From Actinopolymorpha cephalotaxi (GTDB taxonomy: Bacteria; Actinomycetota; Actinomycetes; Propionibacteriales; Actinopolymorphaceae), in assembly GCF_013408535.1 (NCBI RefSeq), contig NZ_JACBZA010000001.1:2192850-2256849 (forward strand): a stretch of DNA of 64,000 bases. Reading direction: 5' to 3'. The stretch's first letter is position 1, and the number at the start of each line of letters is the position of its first letter. The notes under the pieces were generated by a model. That model searched no databases and was not told where the DNA came from. It was given only the letters and a program-made list of their open reading frames with translations. The translations under genes and the position numbers were made by a program. Of this stretch, positions 45,608 through 54,346 are shown piece by piece.

Positions 45608-45934
45608 TCAGCTCGCGCCGCCGCCGTCGGCGGATACCAGGACCCGGGCGCCGCGGGCGCGGAACCTCGCCAGCCTCCCGGCGGTGAGCAGGTAGAGCAG
45701 GCCGGAGACGAGTGCCACCGCGGGAGGGCGTACGGCCGAGTGCGGCATCCGGTGCCGTCCCGGGTCCAGTGGCGACGGGGGCACCCGGATGGCGAGCGCT
45801 GCCGGGCCCATGCCGGGTTCGTGCGGGGGCTCCGGACGTGCGGAATCCGCCGATGCGGCCGTGTCGGGCGCACCGGGCTCGCTGGGCTCGTCGGCCGTGG
45901 CGGGTTCGCGGACGAGGGGAGGCAAGGAGGTCAT
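45608..45934 (-). CDS. Small hypothetical membrane-associated protein
   Basis: A 108-residue protein with no family that I recognise. The first 60 residues are Pro/Ala/Glu-rich and look disordered; a hydrophobic stretch VALVSGLLYLLTAG near residue 75 could be one membrane helix; the tail is basic (RLARFRARGARV). AGGAG lies eight bases before the ATG, and the third codon positions are strongly G/C, which supports a real gene. It has no close neighbours on its strand. Confidence 0.5.
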   Translation of the reverse strand: MTSLPPLVREPATADEPSEPGAPDTAASADSARPEPPHEPGMGPAALAIRVPPSPLDPGRHRMPHSAVRPPAVALVSGLLYLLTAGRLARFRARGARVLVSADGGGAS

Positions 45935-46146
45935 GTGCCGGGCTCCTGGTAGGTCTCCGTCGCCGCCGGGTCCCGCCGTGGGACGGGTTCGGTCGACGAC
46001 GACGCGGGATCGCCAGGGGCTGGGGCAACGCCGACGGAAATGTTGCAGGCATGCACCTGCCGTAGTGCCCTACCCAGGATGAAACGCGCCCAATCGGTCC
46101 CGTCCCCGCCCGGCCAGTTTGGGTCCACGGACGCGGTCCGCGGACG

Positions 46147-46184
46147 CGGAAGCGGGACCGCCCACTCGGACGGTCCCGCTTCCG
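46147..46184. terminator. Hairpin terminator after the uxuB-like gene
   Basis: CGGAAGCGGGACCG (46147-46160) and CGGTCCCGCTTCCG (46171-46184) form a perfect 14-bp stem with a 10-base loop, 64 bases past the end of the minus-strand uxu operon. Confidence 0.8.
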
Positions 46185-46247
46185 TGATGCAGCTTGTCGC
46201 GCCGGCCGGCCGCCGGCCCCGACCTGTCCCGGGCCGGGCTCAGCCGG

Positions 46248-47621
46248 TCAGCCGGTCAGCTCGGTGAGCGTCCGGCGTACGCCGGCCACCAGTTCGGCGT
46301 CGTCGGCCAGTGCCGGGTCGAGGACGGCGAGCACCCGGGGCACGACGTCGTCCACCGGGCCACCGGCCAGGCCGGCGAGTTCCTCGGCGCGCGGGTCGCG
46401 TACGCGCGTCCCGTCCCGCAGGTGGGCCAGCCACCCGGCCAGGGCGACCACCCCGCCCTCGGGGAGCACGCCGTCCGCGCGTTCGCGGGTCAGCACCGGC
46501 AGCACCCGGATCGGCAGCTTCTGCGAGCCGTCCATCGCGATCTGCGCCAGCGCGTGCCGGATGCGCGGGTTGGCGAACCGTTCCAGCAGGTCGGCGCGGT
46601 ACTTCGCGATGTCCGCCGCGTCCAGCGCCAGGTGCCGCGCCGCCGCGTCCCACCAGGCGTCCACCCAGCCCCGGCACACCGGGTCGCCGATCGCCTCCGC
46701 CACGGTCTCGTGGCCCCGGGTCGGACCCGCGTACGCCAGCAGGGAGTGCGCGCCGTTGAGCAACCACAGCTTGCGCTGCTCGAACGGCCGTACGTCGTCG
46801 ACGAACCGCGCGCCCGCGTGCTCCCAGGCGGGCCGACCGGCCGGGAAGTCCCCGGCCAGCACCCACTCGGTGAACGGCTCGGTCACCACCGGCGCCTGAT
46901 CGGAGAACCCGCTCAGGGAGGCGACGACCTCGCGGTCCTCCGGCGTCGTCGCGGGGGTGATCCGGTCGATGGTGGTGGAGACGAACGACACGTTCGCGCG
47001 TACCCACGCGGCGAGGTCCGCATCGACGGCGTCCGCGACCCCGGTGAGCACCCGGGCGATCGTGGCGCCGTTGTCGACCAGGTTGTCGCAGGGTACGACG
47101 GCGAGCGGGCCGGCGTCGGCCGCCCGGCGCGCGGCCAGGCCGGACAGCAGCCGGCCCGGTGCCGTGGACACCGCGGAGTCACCGGCGCGCAGCCGCTCCA
47201 CGTCGCCGGCCAGCCGCGGGTCGGCCAGGTCGGGCGCGCCGTCGGCGGCCCGCAGGTAGCCGGCCTCGGTGATGGTGAGGGTGACCGTGCCGACGGCCGG
47301 GTCGGCGAGCGCACCGTCCCGCAGCTTCGCGTCGGCGCCGTCGTACGCCCCGGACAGGCTGGTGACCAGCTCGGTCCGGTCGCCGTCGCGGTCGCGGACC
47401 AGCAGGTGGTAGAGCCCGTCCTGGTCCGCGAGCGGCCGGGCGGCGTCGGGCCGCCGGCCGGTGAACGCCGCGATGCCGGCCGGCTCGGTCCCGTCGGCGG
47501 TGTTGGCCACGTGGGTGTACCACGCCTGGTGCGCGCGGAAGAACGCGCCGAGGCCGAGGTGCACGACCCGGACCGGAGCCGGGCCGCCGGCACCGGCCTG
47601 CGCCCTCGTCAGCCCCCTCAT
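46248..47621 (-). CDS. uxuB: Mannitol dehydrogenase-family protein, probably fructuronate reductase
   Basis: A 457-residue NAD-dependent polyol dehydrogenase of the long-chain family: HLGLGAFFRAHQ in the Rossmann head, VVPCDNLVDNG in the middle and the catalytic Lys-x4-Asn-x2-His in RKLWLLNGAHSLL. The start is fixed by the ATGA overlap with uxaC. With uxaC directly upstream, the likely reaction is D-fructuronate to D-mannonate (UxuB); tagaturonate reductase or mannitol dehydrogenase are alternatives. The next enzyme, mannonate dehydratase, is not in the window. Confidence 0.82.
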   Translation of the reverse strand: MRGLTRAQAGAGGPAPVRVVHLGLGAFFRAHQAWYTHVANTADGTEPAGIAAFTGRRPDAARPLADQDGLYHLLVRDRDGDRTELVTSLSGAYDGADAKLRDGALADPAVGTVTLTITEAGYLRAADGAPDLADPRLAGDVERLRAGDSAVSTAPGRLLSGLAARRAADAGPLAVVPCDNLVDNGATIARVLTGVADAVDADLAAWVRANVSFVSTTIDRITPATTPEDREVVASLSGFSDQAPVVTEPFTEWVLAGDFPAGRPAWEHAGARFVDDVRPFEQRKLWLLNGAHSLLAYAGPTRGHETVAEAIGDPVCRGWVDAWWDAAARHLALDAADIAKYRADLLERFANPRIRHALAQIAMDGSQKLPIRVLPVLTRERADGVLPEGGVVALAGWLAHLRDGTRVRDPRAEELAGLAGGPVDDVVPRVLAVLDPALADDAELVAGVRRTLTELTG

Positions 47622-49033
47622 GCGACGCGGAAGGTCGAGGCGGGCAGCCGGTACGCGAGGTCGGCGGCGGTGTCGGCCGCCTCGTCCTCGGGCAACCGGT
47701 GCTCGGCGACCAGTCGGGCGAGGTACCCGCAGTCGAGCCGGCGGGCCATGTCGTGGCGTACCGGGATCGAGCAGTAGGCGCGGGTGTCGTCGACGAAGCC
47801 GGCCGTCTTGTGGAAGCCGACCGAGTCGGTGACCGCGTCGCGGAACCTCCGGATGGCGTCCGGGGTGTCGATGAACCACCACGGCGCGCCGACGAACACC
47901 GACGGGTAGAAGCCCGCCAGCGGCGCGATCTCGCGGGAGAACACGTCCTCGTCGACGGTGAACAGCACCATCCGGAAGTTCGGGTGGGTGCCGTACCGCT
48001 GCAGCAGCGGCCGCAGCGACCGGGTGTACTCCGTGGTCATCGGGATGTCGCCGCCCACGTCGCGGCCGTACCGGTCGAAGGTGCCGGTGTGGTGGTCGCG
48101 CAGCACGCCCGGGTGCACCTGCATCACCAGACCGTCCTCGGACGCCATCCGGGCCATCTCGGTGAACATGTGCCGGCGGAACGCGGTGGCCTCCTCCGCC
48201 GTGGCGGCGCCGGTGAGCGCGGCCGCGTAGATGCGGGTCGCCTCGGCCGGCTCCAGCGGCTCGCTGCCCGCGTCGGCGTGGCCGTGGTCGGTCGCGGTGG
48301 CGCCGTTGCGTTTGAAGTACGCCCGCCGCTGCTCCAGCGCGGCGACGTAGCCGGCGTACCCGGTGGTGTCCTCACCGGTCACCTCGCCCAGTCTCGCCAC
48401 CCTCGCGGCCCAGTCCGGCCGGGCGGGCTCGAGGTAGGGGTCGGGACGGAACGTCGGGACCACCCGGCCCTTCCACGTCGCGTCGTCGGCGAGCTGCCGG
48501 TGCGCGGCGAGGTCGTCGGCCGGGTCGTCGGTGGTGGCCAGGACCTCGATCCCGAACCGCTCGTACAGCGCCCGCGGTCGGAACTCCGGCGCGGCGAGCC
48601 GCTCGCTGAGCTGGTCGAAGATCTCGTCGGCGGTCTCGGCGGAGGGCCGCAGGCGCACGCCGAACACGTCCACCAGCTCCGCCTCCAGCCAGTAACGCGA
48701 AGGAGTGCCGCGGAACGCCCACCAGTGCGAGCAGAACGTCCGCCAGATCTCCCGGGGCGAGGCGTCGCCCTTCGGCGCGCCGGGCGGGACGCCGAGGCTG
48801 TCGAACGACACCCCGTGCGCGTGCAGCAGCCGGGTGACGTAGTGGTCGGGTACGACGAGCAGGTTGGCCGGGTCGCCGAACGGCTGGTCCTCGGCAAGGA
48901 TCGCCGGGTCGACGTGGCCGTGCGGGGAGATGATCGGCAGCCCGGCCACCTCGTCGTACAGCCGGCGGGCGATGGACCGCACGCTCGGGTCGGTCGGGAA
49001 CAGCCGGTCCGGGTGGAGTTCGATGTCGGTCAT
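47618..49033 (-). CDS. uxaC: Glucuronate isomerase
   Basis: A 471-residue enzyme converting D-glucuronate to D-fructuronate (and galacturonate to tagaturonate). Typical segments are ISPHGHVDPAILAEDQPF (metal site), CSHWWAFRGTPSRYWLEAEL and VDDTRAYCSIPVRHDMARR; the amidohydrolase-related TIM barrel is complete. The start has AAGAAGGGACC upstream. It is coupled to uxuB and follows an epimerase gene after 72 bases. Its presence fixes the locus to hexuronate catabolism. Confidence 0.95.
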   Translation of the reverse strand: MTDIELHPDRLFPTDPSVRSIARRLYDEVAGLPIISPHGHVDPAILAEDQPFGDPANLLVVPDHYVTRLLHAHGVSFDSLGVPPGAPKGDASPREIWRTFCSHWWAFRGTPSRYWLEAELVDVFGVRLRPSAETADEIFDQLSERLAAPEFRPRALYERFGIEVLATTDDPADDLAAHRQLADDATWKGRVVPTFRPDPYLEPARPDWAARVARLGEVTGEDTTGYAGYVAALEQRRAYFKRNGATATDHGHADAGSEPLEPAEATRIYAAALTGAATAEEATAFRRHMFTEMARMASEDGLVMQVHPGVLRDHHTGTFDRYGRDVGGDIPMTTEYTRSLRPLLQRYGTHPNFRMVLFTVDEDVFSREIAPLAGFYPSVFVGAPWWFIDTPDAIRRFRDAVTDSVGFHKTAGFVDDTRAYCSIPVRHDMARRLDCGYLARLVAEHRLPEDEAADTAADLAYRLPASTFRVA

Positions 49034-49105
49034 CCGGTCCCTTCTTCGTGGTTCGCCCGGGGTGGGGGCTTCGGGGGCTACTGGTGCTTCAAGTGTTCGG
49101 TGGGG

Positions 49106-49933
49106 TCAGCTCGCGGCCGGGACGAGCTTGCGCATGTACTCCGCGTACTGCGGGATCGCGACCTCCGGCTCCTCGATCTCGGGGTGCCAGGCCTTCTCCC
49201 ACTCGAAGCTCAGGTAGCCGGTGTAGCCCTCCCGGTCCAGCAGCCCGACGAACTCACCGATCGGCATGGTGCCCTCGCCGGTGAGCCGGAAGTCGAAGTC
49301 GGTGGGGGAGTAGGCCCCGGAGTCCTTCAGGTGCACGTGCCGGATCCGCTCGCCCAGCGCCTGCCAGGTCTGCTCCAGCGGCTCGCCGTTGCGGTAGGAG
49401 TGCAGGACGTCCCACAGGATGCCGAGGTCGTCGTTCGGTGCGTACGACAGGAGCTCGCCGACCTGGGCGGAGGTGCAGAAGCTGTCGTGGGTCTCCAGTA
49501 CCGCGGTGACGCCCTCCGCGCGGGTGGCGGCGGCCGCCTCGGCGAGCCCCTCGGCGATCCGTTTGGTGGTCTCCGTAAGCTCCGGGCCCTCGTCGGGCAC
49601 GGTGCCGCCGAAGACCCGGATGTACTTCGAGCCGAGCCCGGCGGCGATCCGGGCGTAGGTGCGGGCCGACTCCAGCTGGCGGGCGCGTTCGTCCTTGTCG
49701 GGCGAGGTGAACCGGACACTCGTGTCCAGGCAGGCGAGCTCCACCCCGGCCTGCTCGAACCTCGCCCTCGTGCGGGGCAGGCCCTCGGCGGAGAACTCCT
49801 CCAGCTCGTGCAGGCCGACCTCGCCGCGCAGGAAGCGGAGTTCGACACCGTCGTAGCCGTTGCCGGTCGCGGTGGAGAGAACCTGGTCCAGGGTGTAGTT
49901 CGGACAACCGAGCGTGCTGAAGCTGAGTTTCAT
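49106..49933 (-). CDS. Sugar phosphate isomerase/epimerase-type TIM-barrel protein
   Basis: A 275-residue xylose-isomerase-like barrel: KLSFSTLGCPNYTLDQVL and YDGVELRFLRGE at the N terminus, AVLETHDSFCTS, and a metal-site Asp/His in LGILWDVLHSYRNG and HVHLKDSGAYSPTD. It resembles hydroxypyruvate isomerase/tagatose epimerase relatives. ATG at 49933 fits GGAAGG upstream. It is the second gene of the lacI-epimerase-uxaC-uxuB run. Confidence 0.87.
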   Translation of the reverse strand: MKLSFSTLGCPNYTLDQVLSTATGNGYDGVELRFLRGEVGLHELEEFSAEGLPRTRARFEQAGVELACLDTSVRFTSPDKDERARQLESARTYARIAAGLGSKYIRVFGGTVPDEGPELTETTKRIAEGLAEAAAATRAEGVTAVLETHDSFCTSAQVGELLSYAPNDDLGILWDVLHSYRNGEPLEQTWQALGERIRHVHLKDSGAYSPTDFDFRLTGEGTMPIGEFVGLLDREGYTGYLSFEWEKAWHPEIEEPEVAIPQYAEYMRKLVPAAS

Positions 49934-50059
49934 CACGTACACCTTCCGGTGGTGGGTGTGGTCGTCGAGCTGGATGCCTTGCTGCGTTGCCTGCCGGGAC
50001 TGCTTGCCGGGTTGGTCTTTGGGGTTGGTCTTTGGGGTTGGCCTGCCAAATGTGCGGGG

Positions 50060-51181
50060 TCAGCCGGTGGCGCCCACCGCCCTGGCGGTACGCCGGTCGG
50101 TGGCCGCCCGCTGGCGCGGGGACCGGCCGCGTGCGCGACCCGGTGCCGGGCCGGTGCTCTCCCGGATCGTCAGCCTGGTGGGGAGTACGACGTCCTCGCC
50201 GGCCCCGGCGCCCTCGGCGCCCTCTCCGCCCTCCGCGCCCTGGGCGTCACCCGGGCGCGGCCGGTCGGACGCGAGCAGGCCCAGCAGGAGGTCGACCGCG
50301 GACCGGCCGGCGGACTCGATCGGCGCGGCCAGCGTCGTCAGGGACGGGTGGCAGAAGTCGGCGCCGAAGATGTCGTCGCAGCCGACCACGCTGATCTGCC
50401 CGGGTACGTCGATGCCCCTGTCGCGCAGCCGGCGGAGCACCCCGATGGCGAGCAGGTCGTTGAACGTCACCACGGCCGTCACGTCGTCCAGCACCGCGGA
50501 GTCCGCGGCGGCCATCCCGGCGTCGACCGTGGGGGCGAGCGGGCCGATCCGGACCACCTCGAGGTCGCGGTGACGGGCCACCGCCTGCAGCGTTCGCCAC
50601 CGGCGGGCGTCGGACCAGGAGGCGCGCGGGCCGGCGAGGTAGGCGATCCGCCGGTGGCCGAGCGAGGCAAGGTGCTCGGCGGCCTGCCGGGTGCCGTGGG
50701 CGCTGTCGATCAGGACGCCCGGCAGCGGCCGGACCCGGCGGTTGACCACCACGACCCGGGTCTTCGCGTGGATCTCCCGCAGCCGCTCGTCCGAAGCCCG
50801 GGAGGAGGCCAGCACGAACCCGTCCACGGCGCCGGTGAGGCGCTCGACCACGGTCGTCTCCTGCTGGCTGGTCTCCTCGGTGTCGGCCAGCACCAGCGTG
50901 TAGCCGGCCGCCGTCGCGGCGCGTTCGGCGCCGCGGATCAGGTCGAGGAAGAACGGGTTGGTGATGTCGGGGACCAGCAGCCCGAGGGTGCGGGTGCGCC
51001 CCGACGGCAGCGCCCGGGCGATGGCGTTGGGCCGGTAGCCCATCTCCGCGGCGGTCGCGAGGATCCGGTCCCGGGTGGTCGGGCTGACCCGCTCGGGCCG
51101 GGTGAAGGCCCGCGACACCGTGGAGGCGTTCACCCCGCAGCGGGCGGCCACGTCGTGGATCGTCGGCGTCCGGTCACTCAC
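50060..51181 (-). CDS. LacI-family transcriptional repressor
   Basis: A 373-residue regulator. The LacI HTH and hinge are at residues 7-55 (TIHDVAARCGVNASTVSRAF), followed by a periplasmic-binding-like ligand domain (GLLVPDITNPFFLDLIRGAE) and an Arg-rich tail. It probably binds a hexuronate or derived sugar. The GTG has GGAGGGA upstream. A perfect GGCAACCGGTTGCC operator lies in the divergent promoter just beyond the start, so it likely controls its own operon and the plus-strand one. Confidence 0.92.
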   Translation of the reverse strand: MSDRTPTIHDVAARCGVNASTVSRAFTRPERVSPTTRDRILATAAEMGYRPNAIARALPSGRTRTLGLLVPDITNPFFLDLIRGAERAATAAGYTLVLADTEETSQQETTVVERLTGAVDGFVLASSRASDERLREIHAKTRVVVVNRRVRPLPGVLIDSAHGTRQAAEHLASLGHRRIAYLAGPRASWSDARRWRTLQAVARHRDLEVVRIGPLAPTVDAGMAAADSAVLDDVTAVVTFNDLLAIGVLRRLRDRGIDVPGQISVVGCDDIFGADFCHPSLTTLAAPIESAGRSAVDLLLGLLASDRPRPGDAQGAEGGEGAEGAGAGEDVVLPTRLTIRESTGPAPGRARGRSPRQRAATDRRTARAVGATG

Positions 51182-51241
51182 CAGGTCGCTCCCTCCACCT
51201 CGCGACGGCTGCCGTTGTCGGACGGCCTAGTCTCACCCCTC

Positions 51242-51284
51242 TTGACAAAGTTTGGCAACCGGTTGCCATAGTTGCCACAACCGG
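51242..51284. promoter_or_regulatory. Divergent promoter with LacI-type operators
   Basis: TTGACA (51242-51247) and CATAGT (51267-51272) form a plus-strand promoter with a 19-base spacer. The spacer contains the perfect 14-bp palindrome GGCAACCGGTTGCC (51254-51267), and a second dyad, CCGGTTG (51259-51265) with CAACCGG (51278-51284), overlaps it. The CG-centred palindrome is the LacI/GalR pattern. Confidence 0.75.
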
Positions 51285-51392
51285 TCGTGTGCCGTGCCGC
51301 AAAGCGTGGGCGCCCGCTCACCGGCTGTCCGTTCACCCGACCGGCAGGTACGACCCGCACCGCCCGACCAGACCGAGGAGCACGTGCCAACG

Positions 51393-52220
51393 ATGTGGAC
51401 CCTCTCCGGATTCGCCGACGAGATCGACCCCGACCCGCACGTGCAGTTCCGCACGCTGAACGAGCTCGGCATCCGGTATGTCGAGTTCCGCAGCGCCTGG
51501 GGCACCAACGTCCTCGACCTCGACGACGACCAGGTCGGTGAGCTGAAGCGGATCCTCGCGCAGTACGGCATCGGGCTGTCCGCGGTCGGTTCGCCGATCG
51601 GCAAGGTCGGCATCCACGACGACTTCGACGAGCACCTCGCGCGGTTCGACCGGGCGCTGTGGGTGGCGAAGGAGCTGCAGGCGCCGTACATCCGAATCTT
51701 CTCGTTCTGGATGCCCGACGGCGAGGACCCCGCCAAGCACCGCGACGAGGTGCTGCGGCGGATGTCGGCGCTGGCGGACCGGGTGGGCGACCAGGACGTC
51801 ATCCTCGCCCACGAGAACGAACGCAAGATCTACGGCGACGTCCCGTCCCGCTGCCTGGACATCGTGGAGTCGGTCGGCTCGGACAAGCTGCGCCTGGTCT
51901 GGGACCCGGCCAACTTCGTCCTGTGCGACGTGGCGCCGTTCACCGACGGCTTCGCCGACCTGCGGCCCTACATCGACTACCTGCAGATCAAGGACGCGGT
52001 GGCGGCCGAGGGCCGGGTGGTCCCCGCCGGCGAGGGCGACGGGCAGATCCCGGAGACGGTCCGCGCGCTGAAGGCGGACGGATTCGACAGTTACTTCTCG
52101 ATGGAGCCGCACCTCGCCTACATGGGTGAGTCCGGTGGGTTCTCCGGCCCCGAGCTGTTCGGCACGGCGACCCGGGCGTTCACCGGGATCCTCGACGCCG
52201 AGGGCATCGCGTACCACTAG
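51393..52220 (+). CDS. Sugar phosphate isomerase/epimerase-type TIM-barrel protein
   Basis: A 275-residue xylose-isomerase-like barrel: TLSGFADEIDPDPHVQFRTL at the start, YVEFRSAWGTNVLD, HENERKIYGDVPSRC and the metal-site Asp/His in LVWDPANFVLCDV. The first ATG lies 12 bases after GAGGAG; a GTG at 51384 is closer and equally possible. It is the first gene of the plus-strand operon under the LacI-type operator, followed after 78 bases by the Gfo/Idh/MocA gene. Confidence 0.87.
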   Translation: MWTLSGFADEIDPDPHVQFRTLNELGIRYVEFRSAWGTNVLDLDDDQVGELKRILAQYGIGLSAVGSPIGKVGIHDDFDEHLARFDRALWVAKELQAPYIRIFSFWMPDGEDPAKHRDEVLRRMSALADRVGDQDVILAHENERKIYGDVPSRCLDIVESVGSDKLRLVWDPANFVLCDVAPFTDGFADLRPYIDYLQIKDAVAAEGRVVPAGEGDGQIPETVRALKADGFDSYFSMEPHLAYMGESGGFSGPELFGTATRAFTGILDAEGIAYH

Positions 52221-52298
52221 ATCGACCAGTCCCCAGCCAGACCAGCCAGACACCAGACCCAGCAGAGCGCGACACGAAGCTCGACAGAAGGGGCACAG

Positions 52299-53393
52299 AT
52301 GCGATTCGCAGTGATCGGCGCCGGCGTGATCGGCCGCACCCACGCCCAGACCATCCAGTCGCTGCAGCCGAGGGCCGAGTTGGCCGTGGTGGCCGACGTC
52401 GTGCCCGAGCGTGCGCAGGAGCTGGCCAGCCAGCACGGTGTCGACGCGGCGAACTCCATCGAGGAGGTGCTGGGCCGTTCCGACGTGGACGTGGTGACGA
52501 TCGCCACCCCGAGCGGCCTGCACGCCGACGGGGCGGTGGCGGCCCTGGACGCCGGCAAGCACGTCATCATCGAGAAGCCGCTGGACATCACCCTGGACGC
52601 CGCCAAGCGGGTCCTGGAGGCGGAGAAGCGGTCGGATCGGACCGCGATGGTGGTGAGCCAGCACAGGTACGACCCGGCCAGCCAGGTCGTGCACCAGGCC
52701 GTACGGCAGGGGAAGTTCGGCCGGATCACCTCCGGCAACGCGATCATGTCGTGGTGGCGCAGCCAGAGCTACTACGACTCCGGCGACTGGCGCGGCACCT
52801 GGGAGCTGGACGGCGGCGGCGCCCTGATGAACCAGGGCATCCACACCATCGACCTGATGACGTGGTTCCTCGGTGAGCCGGTCGAGGTGTACGCCTGGGC
52901 GGACTGCCTCGCGCACGAGCGGATCGAGGTCGAGGACACCGCGGTCGCCACCGTGCGGTTCGCCAGCGGCGCGCTCGGTGTCGTGCACGGCACGACGGCG
53001 GCCTACCCGGGCCTCACCACCAAGGTGCACGTGCACGGTGACCAGGGTTCGGCGGTCATCGACGCCACCAAGCTCACCTACTACCACTCCGCCGGTGACA
53101 GCGACGAGGACTACGCCTACGGCGCCGGCTCCTCGGCCAACCAGGCGGAGGCCGCGCTGGCCGCCGCCGGGTTCGCCCCCGCCGCGGAGAAGAAGGACGA
53201 GGAGCCCACGGTGGCGGGGCTGACGGCGACGTCGCACACCACCCAGTTCGTGGACTTCCTCGACGCGCTGGACGACAAGCGCCCGCCGCTGGTCACCGTC
53301 GCCGAGGGCACCAAGACGCTCGCCCTGATCCGCGGGATCTACGAGTCCGCGCGGACGAAGGGGCCGATCCGGATCGAGGAGCTGACCCGATGA
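52299..53393 (+). CDS. Gfo/Idh/MocA-family oxidoreductase
   Basis: A 364-residue dehydrogenase: FAVIGAGVIGRTHAQTI in the Rossmann head and VIIEKPLDITLDA with the EKP motif at about 90, then GALMNQGIHTIDLMTWFLGE, the conserved His-Asp segment. A disordered-looking insert (about 270-305) is rich in Ala and Glu. Its ATG has GAAGGGG upstream. The stop overlaps the next start (ATGA). Members paired with TIM-barrel epimerases often work on 3-keto sugars. Confidence 0.92.
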   Translation: MRFAVIGAGVIGRTHAQTIQSLQPRAELAVVADVVPERAQELASQHGVDAANSIEEVLGRSDVDVVTIATPSGLHADGAVAALDAGKHVIIEKPLDITLDAAKRVLEAEKRSDRTAMVVSQHRYDPASQVVHQAVRQGKFGRITSGNAIMSWWRSQSYYDSGDWRGTWELDGGGALMNQGIHTIDLMTWFLGEPVEVYAWADCLAHERIEVEDTAVATVRFASGALGVVHGTTAAYPGLTTKVHVHGDQGSAVIDATKLTYYHSAGDSDEDYAYGAGSSANQAEAALAAAGFAPAAEKKDEEPTVAGLTATSHTTQFVDFLDALDDKRPPLVTVAEGTKTLALIRGIYESARTKGPIRIEELTR

Positions 53394-54250
53394 GCGCAGC
53401 CGGTTCGTTCAAGTTCGCCGTCTTCACCGCGAGCCTGCCCGAGTGGACTCCGGAGGAGGCGGTCGGCAAGCTCGCCGAGCAGGGCTGGGACGGGGTCGAG
53501 TGGCGGATCGTCGACCAGCAGCCGCCGGCGGGCGCCTCGAGCTTCTGGGTCGGCAACAGGTGCACCTGGCCGCTGTCGACGTTCACCGAGGACGTACCCC
53601 GGATCAGGGAGATCACCGAGAAGGCCGGCCTAGGCATCCCGTCGCTCGGCGCGTACGCCCGCTGTGACGAGATCGAGGACGTCGAACGCCTGATGCGCGG
53701 CGCGGCGGAGCTCGGAGTCAGGCAGATGCGGGTGCCGGTCGGCAAGCCCGGGCCGGAGGGCTACAACGCGGCGTTCGCCCAACGGCGCAAGGAGTATCGC
53801 CGGGTCGCCGAACTCGCCGAGCAGTACGGCGTGAAGGCGCTGATCGAGCTGCACCACCAGTCGCTGACGTCCAGCGCCTCGTCGGCGGCACGCTTCGTGG
53901 AGGGCTTCGACCCACGCCACGTCGGCGTCATCCACGACATCGGCAACATGCTCCAGGAGGGGTACGAGTACGACCCGTGGAGCCTGGAGATCCTCGGCGA
54001 GCACCTGGCGCACGTACACGTGAAGAACGCCGCGCCGGTGGCCGTCCCGGTCGAGGGCGCGGACCGTACGGACTGGAAGTGGGGCTGGGCGCCGATGCGG
54101 CACGGTGTCGCCAACCTGCCCAAACTCTTCGCGGCACTGCGCGAGCACGGCTACTCCGGCTGGGTGTCGGTGGAGGACTTCTCCACCGAGGTCCCGCTGG
54201 AGGAGCGGGTACGCGACAATCTGGCGTACCTGAAGGAGATCGCCGGCTGA
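53390..54250 (+). CDS. Sugar phosphate isomerase/epimerase-type TIM-barrel protein
   Basis: A 286-residue xylose-isomerase-like barrel: FAVFTASLPEWTPEEAV at the start, GLGIPSLGAYARCDEIED, ALIELHHQSLT with the Glu, GVIHDIGNMLQEGYEYD and VHVKNAAPVAVPVEG with the metal-site residues. Its start overlaps the oxidoreductase stop (ATGA), so the two are translationally coupled and probably act in sequence. It is the third barrel protein of the locus. Confidence 0.88.
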   Translation: MSAAGSFKFAVFTASLPEWTPEEAVGKLAEQGWDGVEWRIVDQQPPAGASSFWVGNRCTWPLSTFTEDVPRIREITEKAGLGIPSLGAYARCDEIEDVERLMRGAAELGVRQMRVPVGKPGPEGYNAAFAQRRKEYRRVAELAEQYGVKALIELHHQSLTSSASSAARFVEGFDPRHVGVIHDIGNMLQEGYEYDPWSLEILGEHLAHVHVKNAAPVAVPVEGADRTDWKWGWAPMRHGVANLPKLFAALREHGYSGWVSVEDFSTEVPLEERVRDNLAYLKEIAG

Positions 54251-54260
54251 CGCCGGTGTG

Positions 54261-54292
54261 CTCCGGGCAGAGGCCGACGCCGCTGCCCGGAG
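54261..54292 (+). promoter_or_regulatory. Intercistronic hairpin before larA
   Basis: CTCCGGGCAG (54261-54270) and CTGCCCGGAG (54283-54292) form a perfect 10-bp stem with a 12-base loop, 11 bases past the epimerase stop. It could be an attenuator, a 3' end or an mRNA-stability element. Confidence 0.5.
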
Positions 54293-54346
54293 CCGCCGGG
54301 CAGCGGTGGGACCGAACGCAGGGCCTTAACGCAGGGGAGTTTTCAC

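Noticed and set aside
47699-51271. 1190-codon plus-strand frame opposite uxaC, the epimerase and lacI
   Set aside because: All three minus-strand genes have family motifs; the frame has none.
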